From contig NZ_JAJOMX010000001.1 in the NCBI RefSeq assembly GCF_024699925.1, positions 4,254,001-4,318,000 on the forward strand: a stretch of DNA of 64,000 nt. Direction: 5' to 3'. The position numbers and the translations under genes are program-made. Origin of the DNA: Mesorhizobium sp. J428 (GTDB lineage: Bacteria > Pseudomonadota > Alphaproteobacteria > Rhizobiales > Rhizobiaceae). Position 1 is the first letter of the stretch. Every line of letters starts with the position of its first letter. Under the pieces are notes generated by a model. That model was not told where the DNA came from and searched no databases. It saw only the letters and a list, made by a program, of their open reading frames with translations. Positions 19,579 to 29,910 of this stretch are shown one piece after another.

Positions 19579-20612
19579 ATGATGACTAGCAAGATTCTCC
19601 TGGGACTCGCCGGCGCGGCTGTCTTCGCGCTGTCGGCAGCCGGTGCATCCGCCGCCACGCTCGATGACGTGAAGGCCCGCGGTGTGCTGAAATGCGGCGT
19701 CAACACCGGCCTCGCCGGCTTTGCCGCGCCGAACGACAAGGGCGAGTATTCCGGCTTCGACGTCGACTACTGCAAGGCGATCGCCGCGGCGATCTTCAAC
19801 GATACCTCTAAAGTCGAATATACCGGGACGAGCGCCAAGGACCGTTTCGAAGTGCTGGCGAACGGCACCGTCGACATACTGGTGCGCAACACCACCTGGA
19901 CGCTGAGCCGCGACACCTCGCTGAAGTTCAACTTCGCGGGCGTCAACTACTATGACGGCCAGGGCTTCATGATCAACACGAAGAAGGTGCCAGGGGTGAA
20001 CTCGGCGCTGCAGCTCTCGGGCGCCGCGGTCTGCGTGCAGACAGGCACGACGACGGAGCTGAACCTCGCCGACTACTTCCGCGCCAACAAGATGGAATAC
20101 AATCCGGTCGTCTTCGAGAAGCTCGAAGAGGTCAACGCGGCGGCGATTCCGGCCGTTGCGACGTCTACACGACCGACCAGTCCGGCCTCTACGCGATCCG
20201 CCTGCAGCTGAGCGCCCCCGGCGACCACATGGTGCTGCCCGAGATCATCTCGAAGGAGCCGCTTGGCCCGCTGGTGCGCCAAGGCGACGACCAATGGTTC
20301 GACCTCGTGAAGTGGGTCTCGAACGCGCTGGTTATCGCGGAAGAGCTCGGCATCACCCAGGCAAACGTCGAGGAGATGAAGGGCTCTGACAATCCCGAAA
20401 TCAAGCGCGTGCTGGGCATGGAAGCCAACGCCAAGTTCGGCGCCGATCTCGGCCTCGGTGAGGACTGGGTGGTCAACATCGTCAAGGGCGTGGGCAATTA
20501 CGGCGAGATTTTCGAGAAGAACATCGGCACTGAGAGCCCGCTCAAGATCCAGCGCGGCCTGAACGCTCTCTGGTCGAAGGGCGGCCTCCAGTACGCACCG
20601 CCCATCCGCTGA
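19579..20612 (+). CDS. aapJ: General L-amino acid ABC transporter periplasmic binding protein AapJ-type, apparent frameshift
   Basis: Periplasmic solute-binding protein that delivers amino acids to the AapQM permease. Signal peptide MMTSKILLGLAGAAVFALSA then ATLDDVKARGVLKCGVN, the family N-terminus, with GFDVDYCKAIAAAIF and TWTLSRDTS. The frame breaks near 20140; one missing base in GCGGCGGCG shifts reading, and the following sequence encodes SGRCDVYTTDQSGLYAIRLQ in the next frame and continues to 20612. Restored length is about 344 residues, as in AapJ. RBS AAGGGG lies 7 bases before the ATG. Confidence 0.92.
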
Positions 20613-20676
20613 CCTTCTGGCAGGCAGACCGGGGACGGCATCCGCCGCCCCCGGAACGTCGCAACAGGAGGCCGGT

Positions 20677-21867
20677 ATGGCGAACGAACAGGTATTGCGC
20701 AGCGATGGTGCGCCACGGGTACCGTTAATCTACAATCCCGTCGTCCGCGGGATAGCCTTCCAGATCCTCGCCTTCGTCGCGCTGTTCGCGCTGATCGTGT
20801 GGATCGTCAACAACACGCAGGAAAACCTGCGCCGCATCGGCCGCACCATCTCGTTCGATTTCCTCAACGAGCGCGCCGGTTTCGATATCGGTCAGTCGCT
20901 CATCGCCTATACGGCGGATTCGAGCTATTCGACCGCGCTTGTCGTTGGCTTCCTGAACACGATCCTCATCGCCCTGGTGGGCATAGTCACCGCGACGCTG
21001 GTCGGCTTTCTGATCGGCATCGGCCGCCTGTCGCGCAACTGGCTGATCCGCAGCCTGTGCACGGTCTATGTCGAGGTATTCCGCAACATACCGCCGCTGC
21101 TCGTCATCTTCTTCTGGTATCTCGGCGTTCTGGCAATCCTGCCGCAGCCGCGCGACGCGTTTAACCTGCCGTTCGGTGCGCTGCTTTCCAATCGCGGCCT
21201 CACCATCCCCACGGTCGTTTGGGGACAGGGGGCATGGCTTGTCGGTGTTGCCTTCCTGGTCGCGATCGCGATGTGTTTTTTCGTCGCCAACCGCGCGAAG
21301 GCGCGGCAGATGGCGACCGGCCAACGCTTCCCGGTATTCTGGACCTCTGTTGGACTGCTGATCGGTCTGCCGCTGATCGCGCTCGCCGCGGCAGGCTTTC
21401 CGATCTCCTTCGACGTGCCGGTGCAGGGTGCCTTTCAGGCACGCGGCGGCATGATGATCGGGCCGGAATTTCTCGCGCTCTATCTGTCGCTGTCGCTCTA
21501 TACCGCTTCGTTCATCGCCGAGATCGTGCGTGCGGGCATCAAGGGTGTCGGACGCGGCCAGACGGAGGCGGCGCATGCGCTCGGCCTGCGGCCCGGCACA
21601 ACGACCCGGCTCGTCGTCATCCCGCAGGCGATGCGCATCATCGTTCCGCCGCTGACCAGCCAGTATCTCAACCTGACGAAGAACTCGTCGCTGGCGATCG
21701 CCGTCGGCTATCCGGACCTCGTCTCGGTCGGCGGAACGATCCTGAACAAGAGCGGCAATTCGATCCAGATCGTGGCGATCTGGATGGTGGTCTATCTCAC
21801 CATCAGCCTTGCCATGTCGTTCTTCATGAACTGGTTCAATGCCCGCGTGCGGCTGGTCGAGCGCTGA
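20677..21867 (+). CDS. aapQ: General L-amino acid ABC transporter permease AapQ-type
   Basis: Inner-membrane permease subunit, 396 residues, longer than usual His/Glu-type permeases because of an insertion between the first and second helix groups, as in AapQ. The ABC-permease EAA loop reads [20 protein letters not shown] followed by [20 protein letters not shown]. It follows aapJ by 64 bases with AGGAGG upstream of its ATG, and precedes aapM. Confidence 0.94.
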   Translation: MANEQVLRSDGAPRVPLIYNPVVRGIAFQILAFVALFALIVWIVNNTQENLRRIGRTISFDFLNERAGFDIGQSLIAYTADSSYSTALVVGFLNTILIALVGIVTATLVGFLIGIGRLSRNWLIRSLCTVYVEVFRNIPPLLVIFFWYLGVLAILPQPRDAFNLPFGALLSNRGLTIPTVVWGQGAWLVGVAFLVAIAMCFFVANRAKARQMATGQRFPVFWTSVGLLIGLPLIALAAAGFPISFDVPVQGAFQARGGMMIGPEFLALYLSLSLYTASFIAEIVRAGIKGVGRGQTEAAHALGLRPGTTTRLVVIPQAMRIIVPPLTSQYLNLTKNSSLAIAVGYPDLVSVGGTILNKSGNSIQIVAIWMVVYLTISLAMSFFMNWFNARVRLVER

Positions 21868-21877
21868 GGAGGCCGTC

Positions 21878-23035
21878 ATGCAGGAAAACCAGATCGCCTA
21901 TGTGCGTCAGGACATGGAACTGCCCCAGGCCGCTCCCGCCGGCCAGAAGGGCATCGTTCACTGGGCACGCACCAACCTGTTCGCCACGCCCAGCGACACC
22001 GTGCTGACGCTGATTGCGCTCGCGGTTCTCGCCTGGTTCATGCCACCAGTGATTCGCTGGCTGTTCATCGACGCCCAGTGGACGGGCGACAACCGGAGCT
22101 TCTGCGCCACGGTCTCGCAGGGCGGCATCCAGCCTGACGGCTGGTCGGGCGCCTGCTGGAACTTCGTGGTGAACAAGTTCGGGCAGTTCATGTTCAACAC
22201 CTACCCGATCGACGAACGCTGGCGGCCGACCCTGTGCGCCGTGCTGCTGGTGGCGCTTTTGGTGCCGTTCCTGATGCCGCGCGCGCCCTACAAGACCGCC
22301 AACGCCATCGCCCTCTTCGTCGTGCTGCCGATCATCGGATACATCCTTTTGCCCGGCGGCTGGTTCGGCCTGCGCTACGTGCCGACCCGCGAATGGGGCG
22401 GGTTCATGGTAACGATCATCCTGTCCTATGTTGGCATCGTGGTGTCGCTGCCGGTGGGCGTGCTGCTCGCGCTCGGTCGACGGTCCACCCTGCCGGTCAT
22501 CAAGGCATTTTGCGTCGTCTTTATCGAGGTGGTGCGCGGCGTCCCGCTGATCACGGTTCTGTTCATGGCCACGAAGATGCTGCCGCTCTTCATGCCGAAC
22601 AACGCCAAGATCGACGACTTTCTGTGCGTGCTGATCGGCGTGGCGGTCTTCGCATCCGCCTACATGGCCGAGGTGATCCGCGGCGGCCTGCAGGCGATCC
22701 CGAAGGGCCAGTTCGAGGGCGCGGATTCGCTCGGGCTGTCCTATCCGCAGAAGATGCGGCTCATCATCCTGCCGCAGGCGCTGAAGCTGGTGATCCCGGG
22801 CATCGTCAACACCTTCATCGGCCTCTTCAAGGACACCAGCCTGGTCTACATCGTCAACATGTTCGACCTGTTGGGCGCGGTGCGCCGCAACTTCTCCGAT
22901 GCAAACTGGATCACGCCGCAGACGCCGCTCACGGGCCTCATCTTTGCGGGCTTCGTGTTCTGGATCTTCTGCTTCGGCATGTCGCGCTATTCGATCTACA
23001 TGGAACGCCGGCTCGACACCGGCTACAGAAGATAG
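21878..23035 (+). CDS. aapM: General L-amino acid ABC transporter permease AapM-type
   Basis: Second permease subunit, 385 residues, with about eight hydrophobic helices and the EAA loop [20 protein letters not shown] followed by [26 protein letters not shown]. The ATG at 21878 is preceded by GAGGAGG and sits 10 bases after the aapQ stop. Pairs with AapQ to form the membrane channel energised by AapP. Confidence 0.94.
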   Translation: MQENQIAYVRQDMELPQAAPAGQKGIVHWARTNLFATPSDTVLTLIALAVLAWFMPPVIRWLFIDAQWTGDNRSFCATVSQGGIQPDGWSGACWNFVVNKFGQFMFNTYPIDERWRPTLCAVLLVALLVPFLMPRAPYKTANAIALFVVLPIIGYILLPGGWFGLRYVPTREWGGFMVTIILSYVGIVVSLPVGVLLALGRRSTLPVIKAFCVVFIEVVRGVPLITVLFMATKMLPLFMPNNAKIDDFLCVLIGVAVFASAYMAEVIRGGLQAIPKGQFEGADSLGLSYPQKMRLIILPQALKLVIPGIVNTFIGLFKDTSLVYIVNMFDLLGAVRRNFSDANWITPQTPLTGLIFAGFVFWIFCFGMSRYSIYMERRLDTGYRR

Positions 23036-23045
23036 GGGAACCACC

Positions 23046-23849
23046 ATGGCCACCGAGAACGCCGTTTCGGCAGAAGAACTCGAGGTCGACCGCTCCAAGA
23101 TGCAGGTCTCCTCGACGGAAGTCGCCGTCGAGATCGTCGGCATGCACAAGTGGTATGGCGACTTCCACGTGCTCAAGGACATCAACCTCAAGGTCATGCG
23201 CGGCGAGCGCATCGTCATCTGCGGTCCGTCCGGCTCAGGCAAGTCGACCCTCATCCGCTGCATCAACCGGCTGGAGGAGCACCAGAAGGGCAAGATCGTC
23301 GTCGACGGCAAGGAACTGACCAACGACCTGAAGAAGATCGACGAGGTCCGGCGCGAGGTCGGGATGGTGTTCCAGCACTTCAACCTGTTTCCACACCTGA
23401 CCATCCTGGAGAACTGCACCCTGGCGCCTATCTGGGTCCGCAAAATCCCAAAAAAGCAGGCCGAGGAGACGGCCATGCATTTCCTGCGCCGCGTGAAGAT
23501 CCCCGAGCAGGCGAACAAGTATCCGGGACAGTTGTCGGGCGGCCAGCAACAGCGCGTAGCAATCGCCCGTTCACTCTGTATGAACCCGCGCATCATGCTG
23601 TTTGATGAGCCGACCTCGGCGCTCGATCCGGAAATGATCAAGGAAGTGCTGGAGACGATGGTTGGCCTCGCCGAAGAAGGGATGACAATGCTGTGCGTGA
23701 CCCACGAAATGGGCTTCGCGCGCAAGGTCGCCAACCGTGTGATCTTCATGGACCAGGGCCAGATCGTCGAGCAGAACACACCGGCCGAGTTCTTCGACCA
23801 TCCGCGCCACGAGCGGACGAAGCTGTTCCTCAGCCAGATCCTGCATTGA
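23046..23849 (+). CDS. aapP: General L-amino acid ABC transporter ATP-binding protein AapP-type
   Basis: ATPase subunit, 267 residues: Walker [11 protein letters not shown]-loop [11 protein letters not shown], signature LSGGQQQR, Walker [15 protein letters not shown] and switch His in [12 protein letters not shown]. The ATG at 23046 lies 10 bases after aapM with AGGGGAACC upstream. It has a charged N-terminal extension of about 30 residues before the ABC fold. Last gene of aapJQMP. Confidence 0.96.
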   Translation: MATENAVSAEELEVDRSKMQVSSTEVAVEIVGMHKWYGDFHVLKDINLKVMRGERIVICGPSGSGKSTLIRCINRLEEHQKGKIVVDGKELTNDLKKIDEVRREVGMVFQHFNLFPHLTILENCTLAPIWVRKIPKKQAEETAMHFLRRVKIPEQANKYPGQLSGGQQQRVAIARSLCMNPRIMLFDEPTSALDPEMIKEVLETMVGLAEEGMTMLCVTHEMGFARKVANRVIFMDQGQIVEQNTPAEFFDHPRHERTKLFLSQILH

Positions 23850-23858
23850 CGCAGACAG

Positions 23859-24533
23859 ATGTGGCGACGCGTCTTCGTCGCTCTATTGGTGGTATTGATC
23901 GTTGCGCCGCTTGCCGGTGCAATGGTGCCGCGGCCGCTGCTGCCGCAGGCATCCGCCGGCAGCGATAATTCTCGCCGCATCCTTGTCCTCTCGAATCCGA
24001 TCCATACGGACATCGCGCTGCCGACGCACCCGGACGTGCTGGAACGGCTCGGATTTCTCGGCTCTTCCGGACTTCCAATCTACGACCCGGCGGCTGAATG
24101 GCTTGTCGTTGGATGGGGCGGTCGATCCTTCTATCTCGAGACTCCGACCTGGTCCGACCTGAAGCCGCTTCCGGTGTTGCGCGCGCTGACGGCGGACAGT
24201 TCAGCAATGCACGTCGCAGTCGCCGGCGCGATAAATCAGACCGCTGACGGCGTACTGGCGATCGACCTCAGCGAAGCCGAGTTCGCCGCCATGCTGAGCG
24301 CCATGCTGGAAGGGTTCGCAAAGGACGCCAGCGGCGAGCCGATCCTGATCGCGGGGCGCTCCTATGGCCCGTTCGATCGCTTCTACGAGGGGGTGGGCGC
24401 GTTCAACGCGGTTGTCGGGTGCAATACATGGACAAGCGCAGTGTTAAGGAGGGCCGGGCTCAGGACCGGCTTCTGGAATCCGCTGCCTCAGAGTCTCGTC
24501 TGGTCGCTTCGCGCTTTCAACGAACTGCCTTGA
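23859..24533 (+). CDS. TIGR02117 (DUF2459) family protein, membrane/periplasmic
   Basis: 224 residues with an N-terminal hydrophobic anchor or uncleaved signal (about 4-23). Family marks are NPIHTDIALP, the WLVVGWGGRSFYLETPTW block and the conserved NTWTS near the C-terminus. Function of the family is unknown; some members sit near PHB or stress genes. It starts 9 bases after aapP, and its 3' end overlaps the convergent FAD monooxygenase by 46 bases. Confidence 0.8.
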   Translation: MWRRVFVALLVVLIVAPLAGAMVPRPLLPQASAGSDNSRRILVLSNPIHTDIALPTHPDVLERLGFLGSSGLPIYDPAAEWLVVGWGGRSFYLETPTWSDLKPLPVLRALTADSSAMHVAVAGAINQTADGVLAIDLSEAEFAAMLSAMLEGFAKDASGEPILIAGRSYGPFDRFYEGVGAFNAVVGCNTWTSAVLRRAGLRTGFWNPLPQSLVWSLRAFNELP

Positions 24534-25777
24534 CCAGGTGGCGCCTCCACCAGCGCCTTGTCCGCGTCCCAACCATAGAGCCAGTCAAGGTCAGCGGCGA
24601 GCTTCGCGGCAGGCAGAAGGCCGAGCACGAGGTCGCGGCCGAAGCCGATTGGGCCGCCGGCATGCCAGGCGAAGGCGTTGAATGCGCCGCGTCGGGCAAC
24701 CGCGGCGACGCGCGGGCGGCGGATTTCCTCGTAGCGTCGCAGCGCGGCACCGATGTGGTCGGGCTCATCGGCGACCGTCGCAGCAAGCACATAGGCATCC
24801 TCGATCGCGGCGGCGGCACCCTGGGCGGCAAAAGGCGTCATCGCATGCGCCGCGTCGCCGATCAGCACCGCGCCGCCGGGATTGACCCAGGGAGAGTTCG
24901 GATCGACCGTGTGGATCGGCCAGACCGTCCAGGATGCGATCGCTTCCAGGAAGGCTATGAGCGACCCGGCAGCGCCATGCAAAGCCTGCATGAGAGGGCG
25001 GCCGTCGCTCGACCGCGACCATGAGATGTCGGGGCTCGCGCCGCGGGTGAAGGCGGCGAGATTGATCGCACTGCCGCCGCGGACCGGATAGGCAATCAAA
25101 TGCGCGCGCGGATGCAGGAAGGCGCTGACGCTGTCGCGCCGAAGGTGCTCCGCCAACATGGCGACAGCGTCGCCGTCGGCGCGGATCGTCGCGCGCCACG
25201 CGATCCTGCCCGAAAAGGCGCTTGCGCCGACACCGCCAACAAGGCGGCGCAGGCCAGACCAGACGCCATCCGCCGCGACGAGCAGAAGCGCATCGACCTC
25301 CCGCAGGCCGCCCGCCTGCTCGACGGCGACCGTGACGCCGCGCGCATGGATCGCGGTGTCGACGACGGTGGAGCCCGTGGCGATCTCGATGTCCGGCATG
25401 TGCGAAGCGACCGCGTGGAGCGCGGCGTGGAGATCGGCCCGGTGGAGCACGAGATAGGGACTTTTCCAGCGCGCCGTCGCCCTTTCGCCGAGCGGGACAC
25501 GCGCGATCTCGCGCAGATCCGCCGCGCGACGCAAGATGACAGCTTCCGGCCGGATGGAGGCGCCGCGCAGCCGGTCCAGCACGCCGAAGCGGGAGAGGAT
25601 GCGTGTGGCGTTCGGGGAAAGCTGCAGCCCGGCGCCGACCTCCTGCAACTCGGCGGCGCGCTCGAAAAGCCTTACCGAAAATCCCCTGGACGCGAAGGCG
25701 ATCGCCGCAGTCAGGCCGGCGATGCCGCCGCCTGCGATGACGACCTGCCGCGAGCGCGGCGTCGCGCCGGGGGCCAT
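24488..25777 (-). CDS. FAD-dependent monooxygenase (salicylate hydroxylase-like)
   Basis: 429-residue class A flavoprotein monooxygenase. FAD Rossmann motif VVIAGGGIAGLTAAIAF at the N-terminus, the R-x-D-L segment LHRADLHAAL, the DG motif (LVAADGVWSGLRR) and the GD motif ALIGDAAHAMTPFAAQG with its following helix. Such enzymes hydroxylate aromatic rings using NAD(P)H and O2; the substrate is not evident. No catabolic genes surround it. Confidence 0.87.
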   Translation of the reverse strand: MAPGATPRSRQVVIAGGGIAGLTAAIAFASRGFSVRLFERAAELQEVGAGLQLSPNATRILSRFGVLDRLRGASIRPEAVILRRAADLREIARVPLGERATARWKSPYLVLHRADLHAALHAVASHMPDIEIATGSTVVDTAIHARGVTVAVEQAGGLREVDALLLVAADGVWSGLRRLVGGVGASAFSGRIAWRATIRADGDAVAMLAEHLRRDSVSAFLHPRAHLIAYPVRGGSAINLAAFTRGASPDISWSRSSDGRPLMQALHGAAGSLIAFLEAIASWTVWPIHTVDPNSPWVNPGGAVLIGDAAHAMTPFAAQGAAAAIEDAYVLAATVADEPDHIGAALRRYEEIRRPRVAAVARRGAFNAFAWHAGGPIGFGRDLVLGLLPAAKLAADLDWLYGWDADKALVEAPPGQGSSLKARSDQTRL

Positions 25778-25787
25778 TGCCGTGGGA

Positions 25788-26033
25788 TCAGGCCGCGCGC
25801 GGCACGTAGAGGCAGCCGGCCGGGCTGGTCTCGGTCTCTTTCAGCGTCGGATCGAGCCGGTAGAGTGTCGAGCAGTAGGGGCAGACCTTTTCGATGTCGT
25901 CGCCCATGTCGAGAAAGACATGCGGATGATCGAAGGGAGGATTGGCGCCGACGCACATGAACTCGGTGACGCCGATTGCGATCGTCGGGTATCCGGCGTC
26001 ATTCTGGAAATGAGGGATGCCGTGGCCAGCCAT
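25788..26033 (-). CDS. NDUFS6-type zinc-finger (zf-CHCC) accessory protein of complex I
   Basis: 81-residue protein of the zf-CHCC family, homologous to the 13-kDa NDUFS6 subunit that binds zinc and helps insert Fe-S clusters in complex I of mitochondria and alphaproteobacteria. The ligands are in EFMCVGANPPFDHPHVFLDM and VCPYCSTLYRL (Cys, His, Cys, Cys). ATG at 26033 has GGAGA upstream. Lies 10 bases before the FAD monooxygenase gene in the minus direction. Confidence 0.9.
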   Translation of the reverse strand: MAGHGIPHFQNDAGYPTIAIGVTEFMCVGANPPFDHPHVFLDMGDDIEKVCPYCSTLYRLDPTLKETETSPAGCLYVPRAA

Positions 26034-26182
26034 CGCGATCTCCGTTCGGTTATTGAAGCCTTTGGCGCAACTCTTTGCGCTTTGCAAGGCGCGTGCAATC
26101 AAAGTGTCGCAAATGCCTGTCAGGAAAGAACAAAGCCGTCTACTGTGTGGGCGGCGCTGGAGAGGCACGCGTCTAGGGCAGG

Positions 26183-28396
26183 ATGATGAACGAGATCACC
26201 GCGGTTTCACACGAATTCACCATCGCGCCGGAGGTGGCCGCGGCGACGGATGCCGGAGATCCCGACCGCTACGTCAATCGCGAATTCTCCTGGCTCCAGT
26301 TCAATCGCCGCGTGCTGGAGGAATCGCAGAACACCAGCCACCCGCTGCTGGAGCGAGTGCGCTTCCTGTCGATCTCGGCCGCCAACCTGGACGAGTTCTT
26401 CATGGTGCGCGTGGCTGGTCTGGCGGGACAGGTCCGCGAGGGGATCACGACCAAGAGCGCGGACGGACGCACGCCCGAGCAGCAGCTCGAGCAGCTCCTG
26501 CGCGAGGTGAGCCGCCTGCAGCACGACCAGCAGGTGAGCCTCTCACTGCTCTTCGGCCTGCTCGAAAACGCCCGCATCGAGGTGGTCCGCGGCGAAAACC
26601 TCAACAAGGAAGAGCGCGCCTGGCTGGAAGCGCATTTCCTGGAGACGATCTTCCCGGTGCTGACGCCGCTGTCGATCGATCCGGCGCATCCGTTCCCGTT
26701 CATCCCGAATCTCGGCTTCTCCATCGCGCTGCAGTTGAAGCACAAGCGCGAGCCGGAGACGATGATCGCGCTCCTGCGCCTGCCGACGGCGCTGCGCCGC
26801 TTCATCCGACTGCCGGACCATCGCGACTGCGTCCGCTTCGTGCGGCTGGAGGACGCGGTGTCGATGTTCATCGGCCAGCTCTTCCCGGGCTACGAGGTGC
26901 AGGGGTCCGGCACGTTCCGCCTCATCCGCGATTCCGATATCGAGATCGAGGAAGAGGCCGAGGACCTCGTCCGCTTCTTCGAGAGCGCGCTGAAGCGGCG
27001 GCGCCGCGGTTCGGTGATCCGCATCGAGTTCGACCACGAGATGCCGGAGCCCCTGCGCGATTTCGTCTCGACGGAACTCGGCGTGCCGGCCAATCGAGTC
27101 TCGATCATCGATGGGCTGCTGGCGGTCAACCAGATCTCGGAGATCGTGTCCGTCGCCCGCGACGATTTGAAGTTCAAGCCGTACAATCCTCGCTTCCCCG
27201 AGCGTATCCGCGAACATGGCGGTGATTGCTTCGCAGCGATCCGCGAGAAGGACATCGTCGTCCACCATCCGCACGAGTCGTTCGACGTGGTGGTGCAGTT
27301 CCTGCGCCAGGCAGCGTTCGATCCTGAGGTCGTCGCGATCAAGCAGACGCTCTACCGCACCTCGAACGACAGCCCGATCGTGCGCGCGCTGATCGACGCC
27401 GCCGAGGCGGGCAAGTCGGTGACGGCGCTGGTGGAGCTCAAGGCGCGCTTCGACGAGGAGGCCAACATCCGCTGGGCGCGCGACCTGGAGCGCGCGGGCG
27501 TGCAGGTCGTGTTCGGCTTCATGGAGCTGAAGACCCATGCCAAGATGTCGCTTGTGGTGCGCCGCGAGGACAACAAGCTGCGCAGCTATGTGCATCTCGG
27601 CACGGGCAACTACCACCCGATCACGGCGCGTATCTACACCGACCTGTCCTATTTCACCGTCGATCCGGTGATCGCGCGCGACGTGGCGCAGCTTTTCAAC
27701 TTCATCACCGGCTATGCCGAGCCCGCCGAAGAGATGACGATCGCGGTCTCGCCCTTCACGCTGCGCAAGCGCATCCTCAAGCACATCGCCGACGAGATCG
27801 CGCATGCCAAGGCGGGCCGTCCGGCGCAGATCTGGATGAAGATGAACTCGCTGGTCGACCCGCAGGTGATCGACGCGCTGTACGAGGCGAGCCAGGCAGG
27901 CGTCGACATCGACCTGATCGTGCGCGGCATCTGCTGCCTGCGCCCGCAGGTGCCGGGCCTGTCGGACAACATCCGCGCCAAATCGATCATCGGCCGCTTC
28001 CTGGAGCACAGCCGAATCTACTGTTTCGGCAATGGCAAGGGCCTGCCGTCCAACGAGGCGATCATCTATATCGGCTCGGCCGACATGATGCCGCGCAACC
28101 TCGACCGGCGCGTCGAGCTGATCGTGCCGCTGACCAACCAGACTGTGCATGAACAGGTGCTTGGCCAGATCATGCTCGGAAACATCATGGACAACCAGCA
28201 AAGTTTCGAAGTATTGGCTGACGGCACCTCCCGGCGGGTCTTGCTTGAGGAGGGCGAGGAACCCTTCAACGCGCAGGAATATTTCATGACGAATCCGAGC
28301 CTGTCCGGCCGAGGTGACGCCCTGAAATCGCACGCTCCGAAGCGGATCGCGCAGCACAAGCGTCGCTCGAAGACGAAAGTGTCCGCGCCCGCATGA
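26183..28396 (+). CDS. ppk: Polyphosphate kinase 1
   Basis: Membrane-associated enzyme making inorganic polyphosphate from ATP. 737 residues with [17 protein letters not shown] and [18 protein letters not shown] at the start, and the two catalytic histidines in the phospholipase D-like domains (TLYRT ... [12 protein letters not shown] and [10 protein letters not shown]). The alternative ATG three bases on (26186) cannot be excluded. The stop overlaps the ppx start as ATGA, so the synthesising and degrading enzymes are coupled. Confidence 0.97.
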   Translation: MMNEITAVSHEFTIAPEVAAATDAGDPDRYVNREFSWLQFNRRVLEESQNTSHPLLERVRFLSISAANLDEFFMVRVAGLAGQVREGITTKSADGRTPEQQLEQLLREVSRLQHDQQVSLSLLFGLLENARIEVVRGENLNKEERAWLEAHFLETIFPVLTPLSIDPAHPFPFIPNLGFSIALQLKHKREPETMIALLRLPTALRRFIRLPDHRDCVRFVRLEDAVSMFIGQLFPGYEVQGSGTFRLIRDSDIEIEEEAEDLVRFFESALKRRRRGSVIRIEFDHEMPEPLRDFVSTELGVPANRVSIIDGLLAVNQISEIVSVARDDLKFKPYNPRFPERIREHGGDCFAAIREKDIVVHHPHESFDVVVQFLRQAAFDPEVVAIKQTLYRTSNDSPIVRALIDAAEAGKSVTALVELKARFDEEANIRWARDLERAGVQVVFGFMELKTHAKMSLVVRREDNKLRSYVHLGTGNYHPITARIYTDLSYFTVDPVIARDVAQLFNFITGYAEPAEEMTIAVSPFTLRKRILKHIADEIAHAKAGRPAQIWMKMNSLVDPQVIDALYEASQAGVDIDLIVRGICCLRPQVPGLSDNIRAKSIIGRFLEHSRIYCFGNGKGLPSNEAIIYIGSADMMPRNLDRRVELIVPLTNQTVHEQVLGQIMLGNIMDNQQSFEVLADGTSRRVLLEEGEEPFNAQEYFMTNPSLSGRGDALKSHAPKRIAQHKRRSKTKVSAPA

Positions 28397-29907
28397 TAGG
28401 CGCTTCCCAGGGGCGGTTGCAGGACCGCCGCCCGGTGTCGATCATCGACATTGGTTCGAACTCAATCCGCCTCGTCATCTATGAGGGGATCGCGCGCTCG
28501 CCGACGGTCCTTTTCAATGAAAAGATGCTCGCCGGCCTCGGCCGGGGGATCGTGTCGACTGGACGCCTTGATCCGGACGCGATGCTGCGTGCGATGGAGG
28601 AGTTCCGCCGGTTCCGGGCACTCTCCGAGCAGGCTGGTGCCGAGCAGCTCTACGTCATAGCCACCGCGGCCGCGCGCGAGGCGGTCAACGGGCCCGAATT
28701 CATCGAGCGCGCCGAAGACATCCTCGGCGTCGACATCCGGGTGCTGACCGGCAAGGAAGAGGCTTATTACTCTGCGCTTGGCGTGATTTCCGGCTTCCAC
28801 CACGCTGACGGCATCGCCGGCGACCTCGGTGGCGGCAGCCTCGAAGTGGTCGACGTGAAGGGCGAGGAGATCGGCGGTGGGATCACCCTGCCGCTCGGCG
28901 GCCTGCGGCTCGACGACATGTCGAAGGGCTCGATCGAAGCGGCCACCAAGATCATCCGCAACGAGCTGAAGAAGGCGGAGGTGCTGAAGAGCGGGGAGGG
29001 ACGCACCTTCTACTGCGTCGGCGGCACCTGGCGAAACCTGGCGCGGTTGCATATGGCGGCGACAAACTATCCGCTCTCGGTGATGCACCATTACGAGATG
29101 AGCGTCGAGGGCTCGATCAACTTCCTCAAACAGGTCGCGCGCGGCGAGATCGAAAAGATGAAGGGCATCGAGCGGGTCTCCAAGAGCCGCCGCGCCCTGC
29201 TCGCCTACGGCGCGGTGGTGCTGCAAGAGATCATCCGGGTGATGAAGCCCGGCCGGATCGTCGTCTCGGCGCTCGGAGTGCGCGAGGGCTTCCTCTATTC
29301 GCTGCTCTCTCCGACCGAGCAGAGGGCCGACCCGCTGATCTCGGCGTCAGAAGAGCTTGCCCTGCTGCGGGCGCGCTCGGTGACGCATGCGCACGAACTC
29401 GCCGAATGGACCAACCATTCCTTCGCCGCCTTCGGCATCGACGAGACCGAAGACGAGGCGCGCTATCGCCGCGCGGCCTGCCTGCTCGCCGACATCGGCT
29501 GGCGCGCACATCCCGAATATCGCGGCGTGCAATCGCTCAACATCATCGCGCACGCTTCCTTCATCGGCGTCGACCATCCGGGCCGCGTCTTCATCGCGCT
29601 GACCAATCTCTACCGCCACGAGGGGCTGATCGACGACGGTGCCGCACCCGAGATCATCCAGCTCGCTCCGCCGCGCTATGTCGAGCGGGCGCGTTTCCTT
29701 GGTGCCATGCTGCGCGTCGTCTATCTGCTCTCGGCCTCGATGCCGGGCATCATCCCGCGGTTGCGCTGGGAAAAAGGCGAGGACGGTTCGCTGACGCTGG
29801 TGGTGCCGAAGTCGCATGCCGACCTGATCGGGGAGCGGCCGATCGGCCGGCTGGCGCAGCTCGGCCGCATCACGAACAGGAGCCTGCGGATGGTCGCGGA
29901 CGGCTAA
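28393..29907 (+). CDS. ppx: Exopolyphosphatase (Ppx/GppA family)
   Basis: 504-residue ASKHA-fold phosphatase that releases phosphate from polyphosphate ends and may hydrolyse pppGpp. Phosphate-binding loops [16 protein letters not shown] and [13 protein letters not shown] are intact, with the catalytic Glu in [15 protein letters not shown]-terminal HD-like helical region follows. Coupled to ppk by ATGA overlap; ends 3 bases before the convergent rnd gene. Confidence 0.96.
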   Translation: MIGASQGRLQDRRPVSIIDIGSNSIRLVIYEGIARSPTVLFNEKMLAGLGRGIVSTGRLDPDAMLRAMEEFRRFRALSEQAGAEQLYVIATAAAREAVNGPEFIERAEDILGVDIRVLTGKEEAYYSALGVISGFHHADGIAGDLGGGSLEVVDVKGEEIGGGITLPLGGLRLDDMSKGSIEAATKIIRNELKKAEVLKSGEGRTFYCVGGTWRNLARLHMAATNYPLSVMHHYEMSVEGSINFLKQVARGEIEKMKGIERVSKSRRALLAYGAVVLQEIIRVMKPGRIVVSALGVREGFLYSLLSPTEQRADPLISASEELALLRARSVTHAHELAEWTNHSFAAFGIDETEDEARYRRAACLLADIGWRAHPEYRGVQSLNIIAHASFIGVDHPGRVFIALTNLYRHEGLIDDGAAPEIIQLAPPRYVERARFLGAMLRVVYLLSASMPGIIPRLRWEKGEDGSLTLVVPKSHADLIGERPIGRLAQLGRITNRSLRMVADG

Positions 29908-29910
29908 GCG

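Noticed and set aside
26543..28357. 604-codon minus-strand open frame
   Set aside because: Antisense shadow of ppk; composition is His/Asp/Arg-rich without recognisable motifs.
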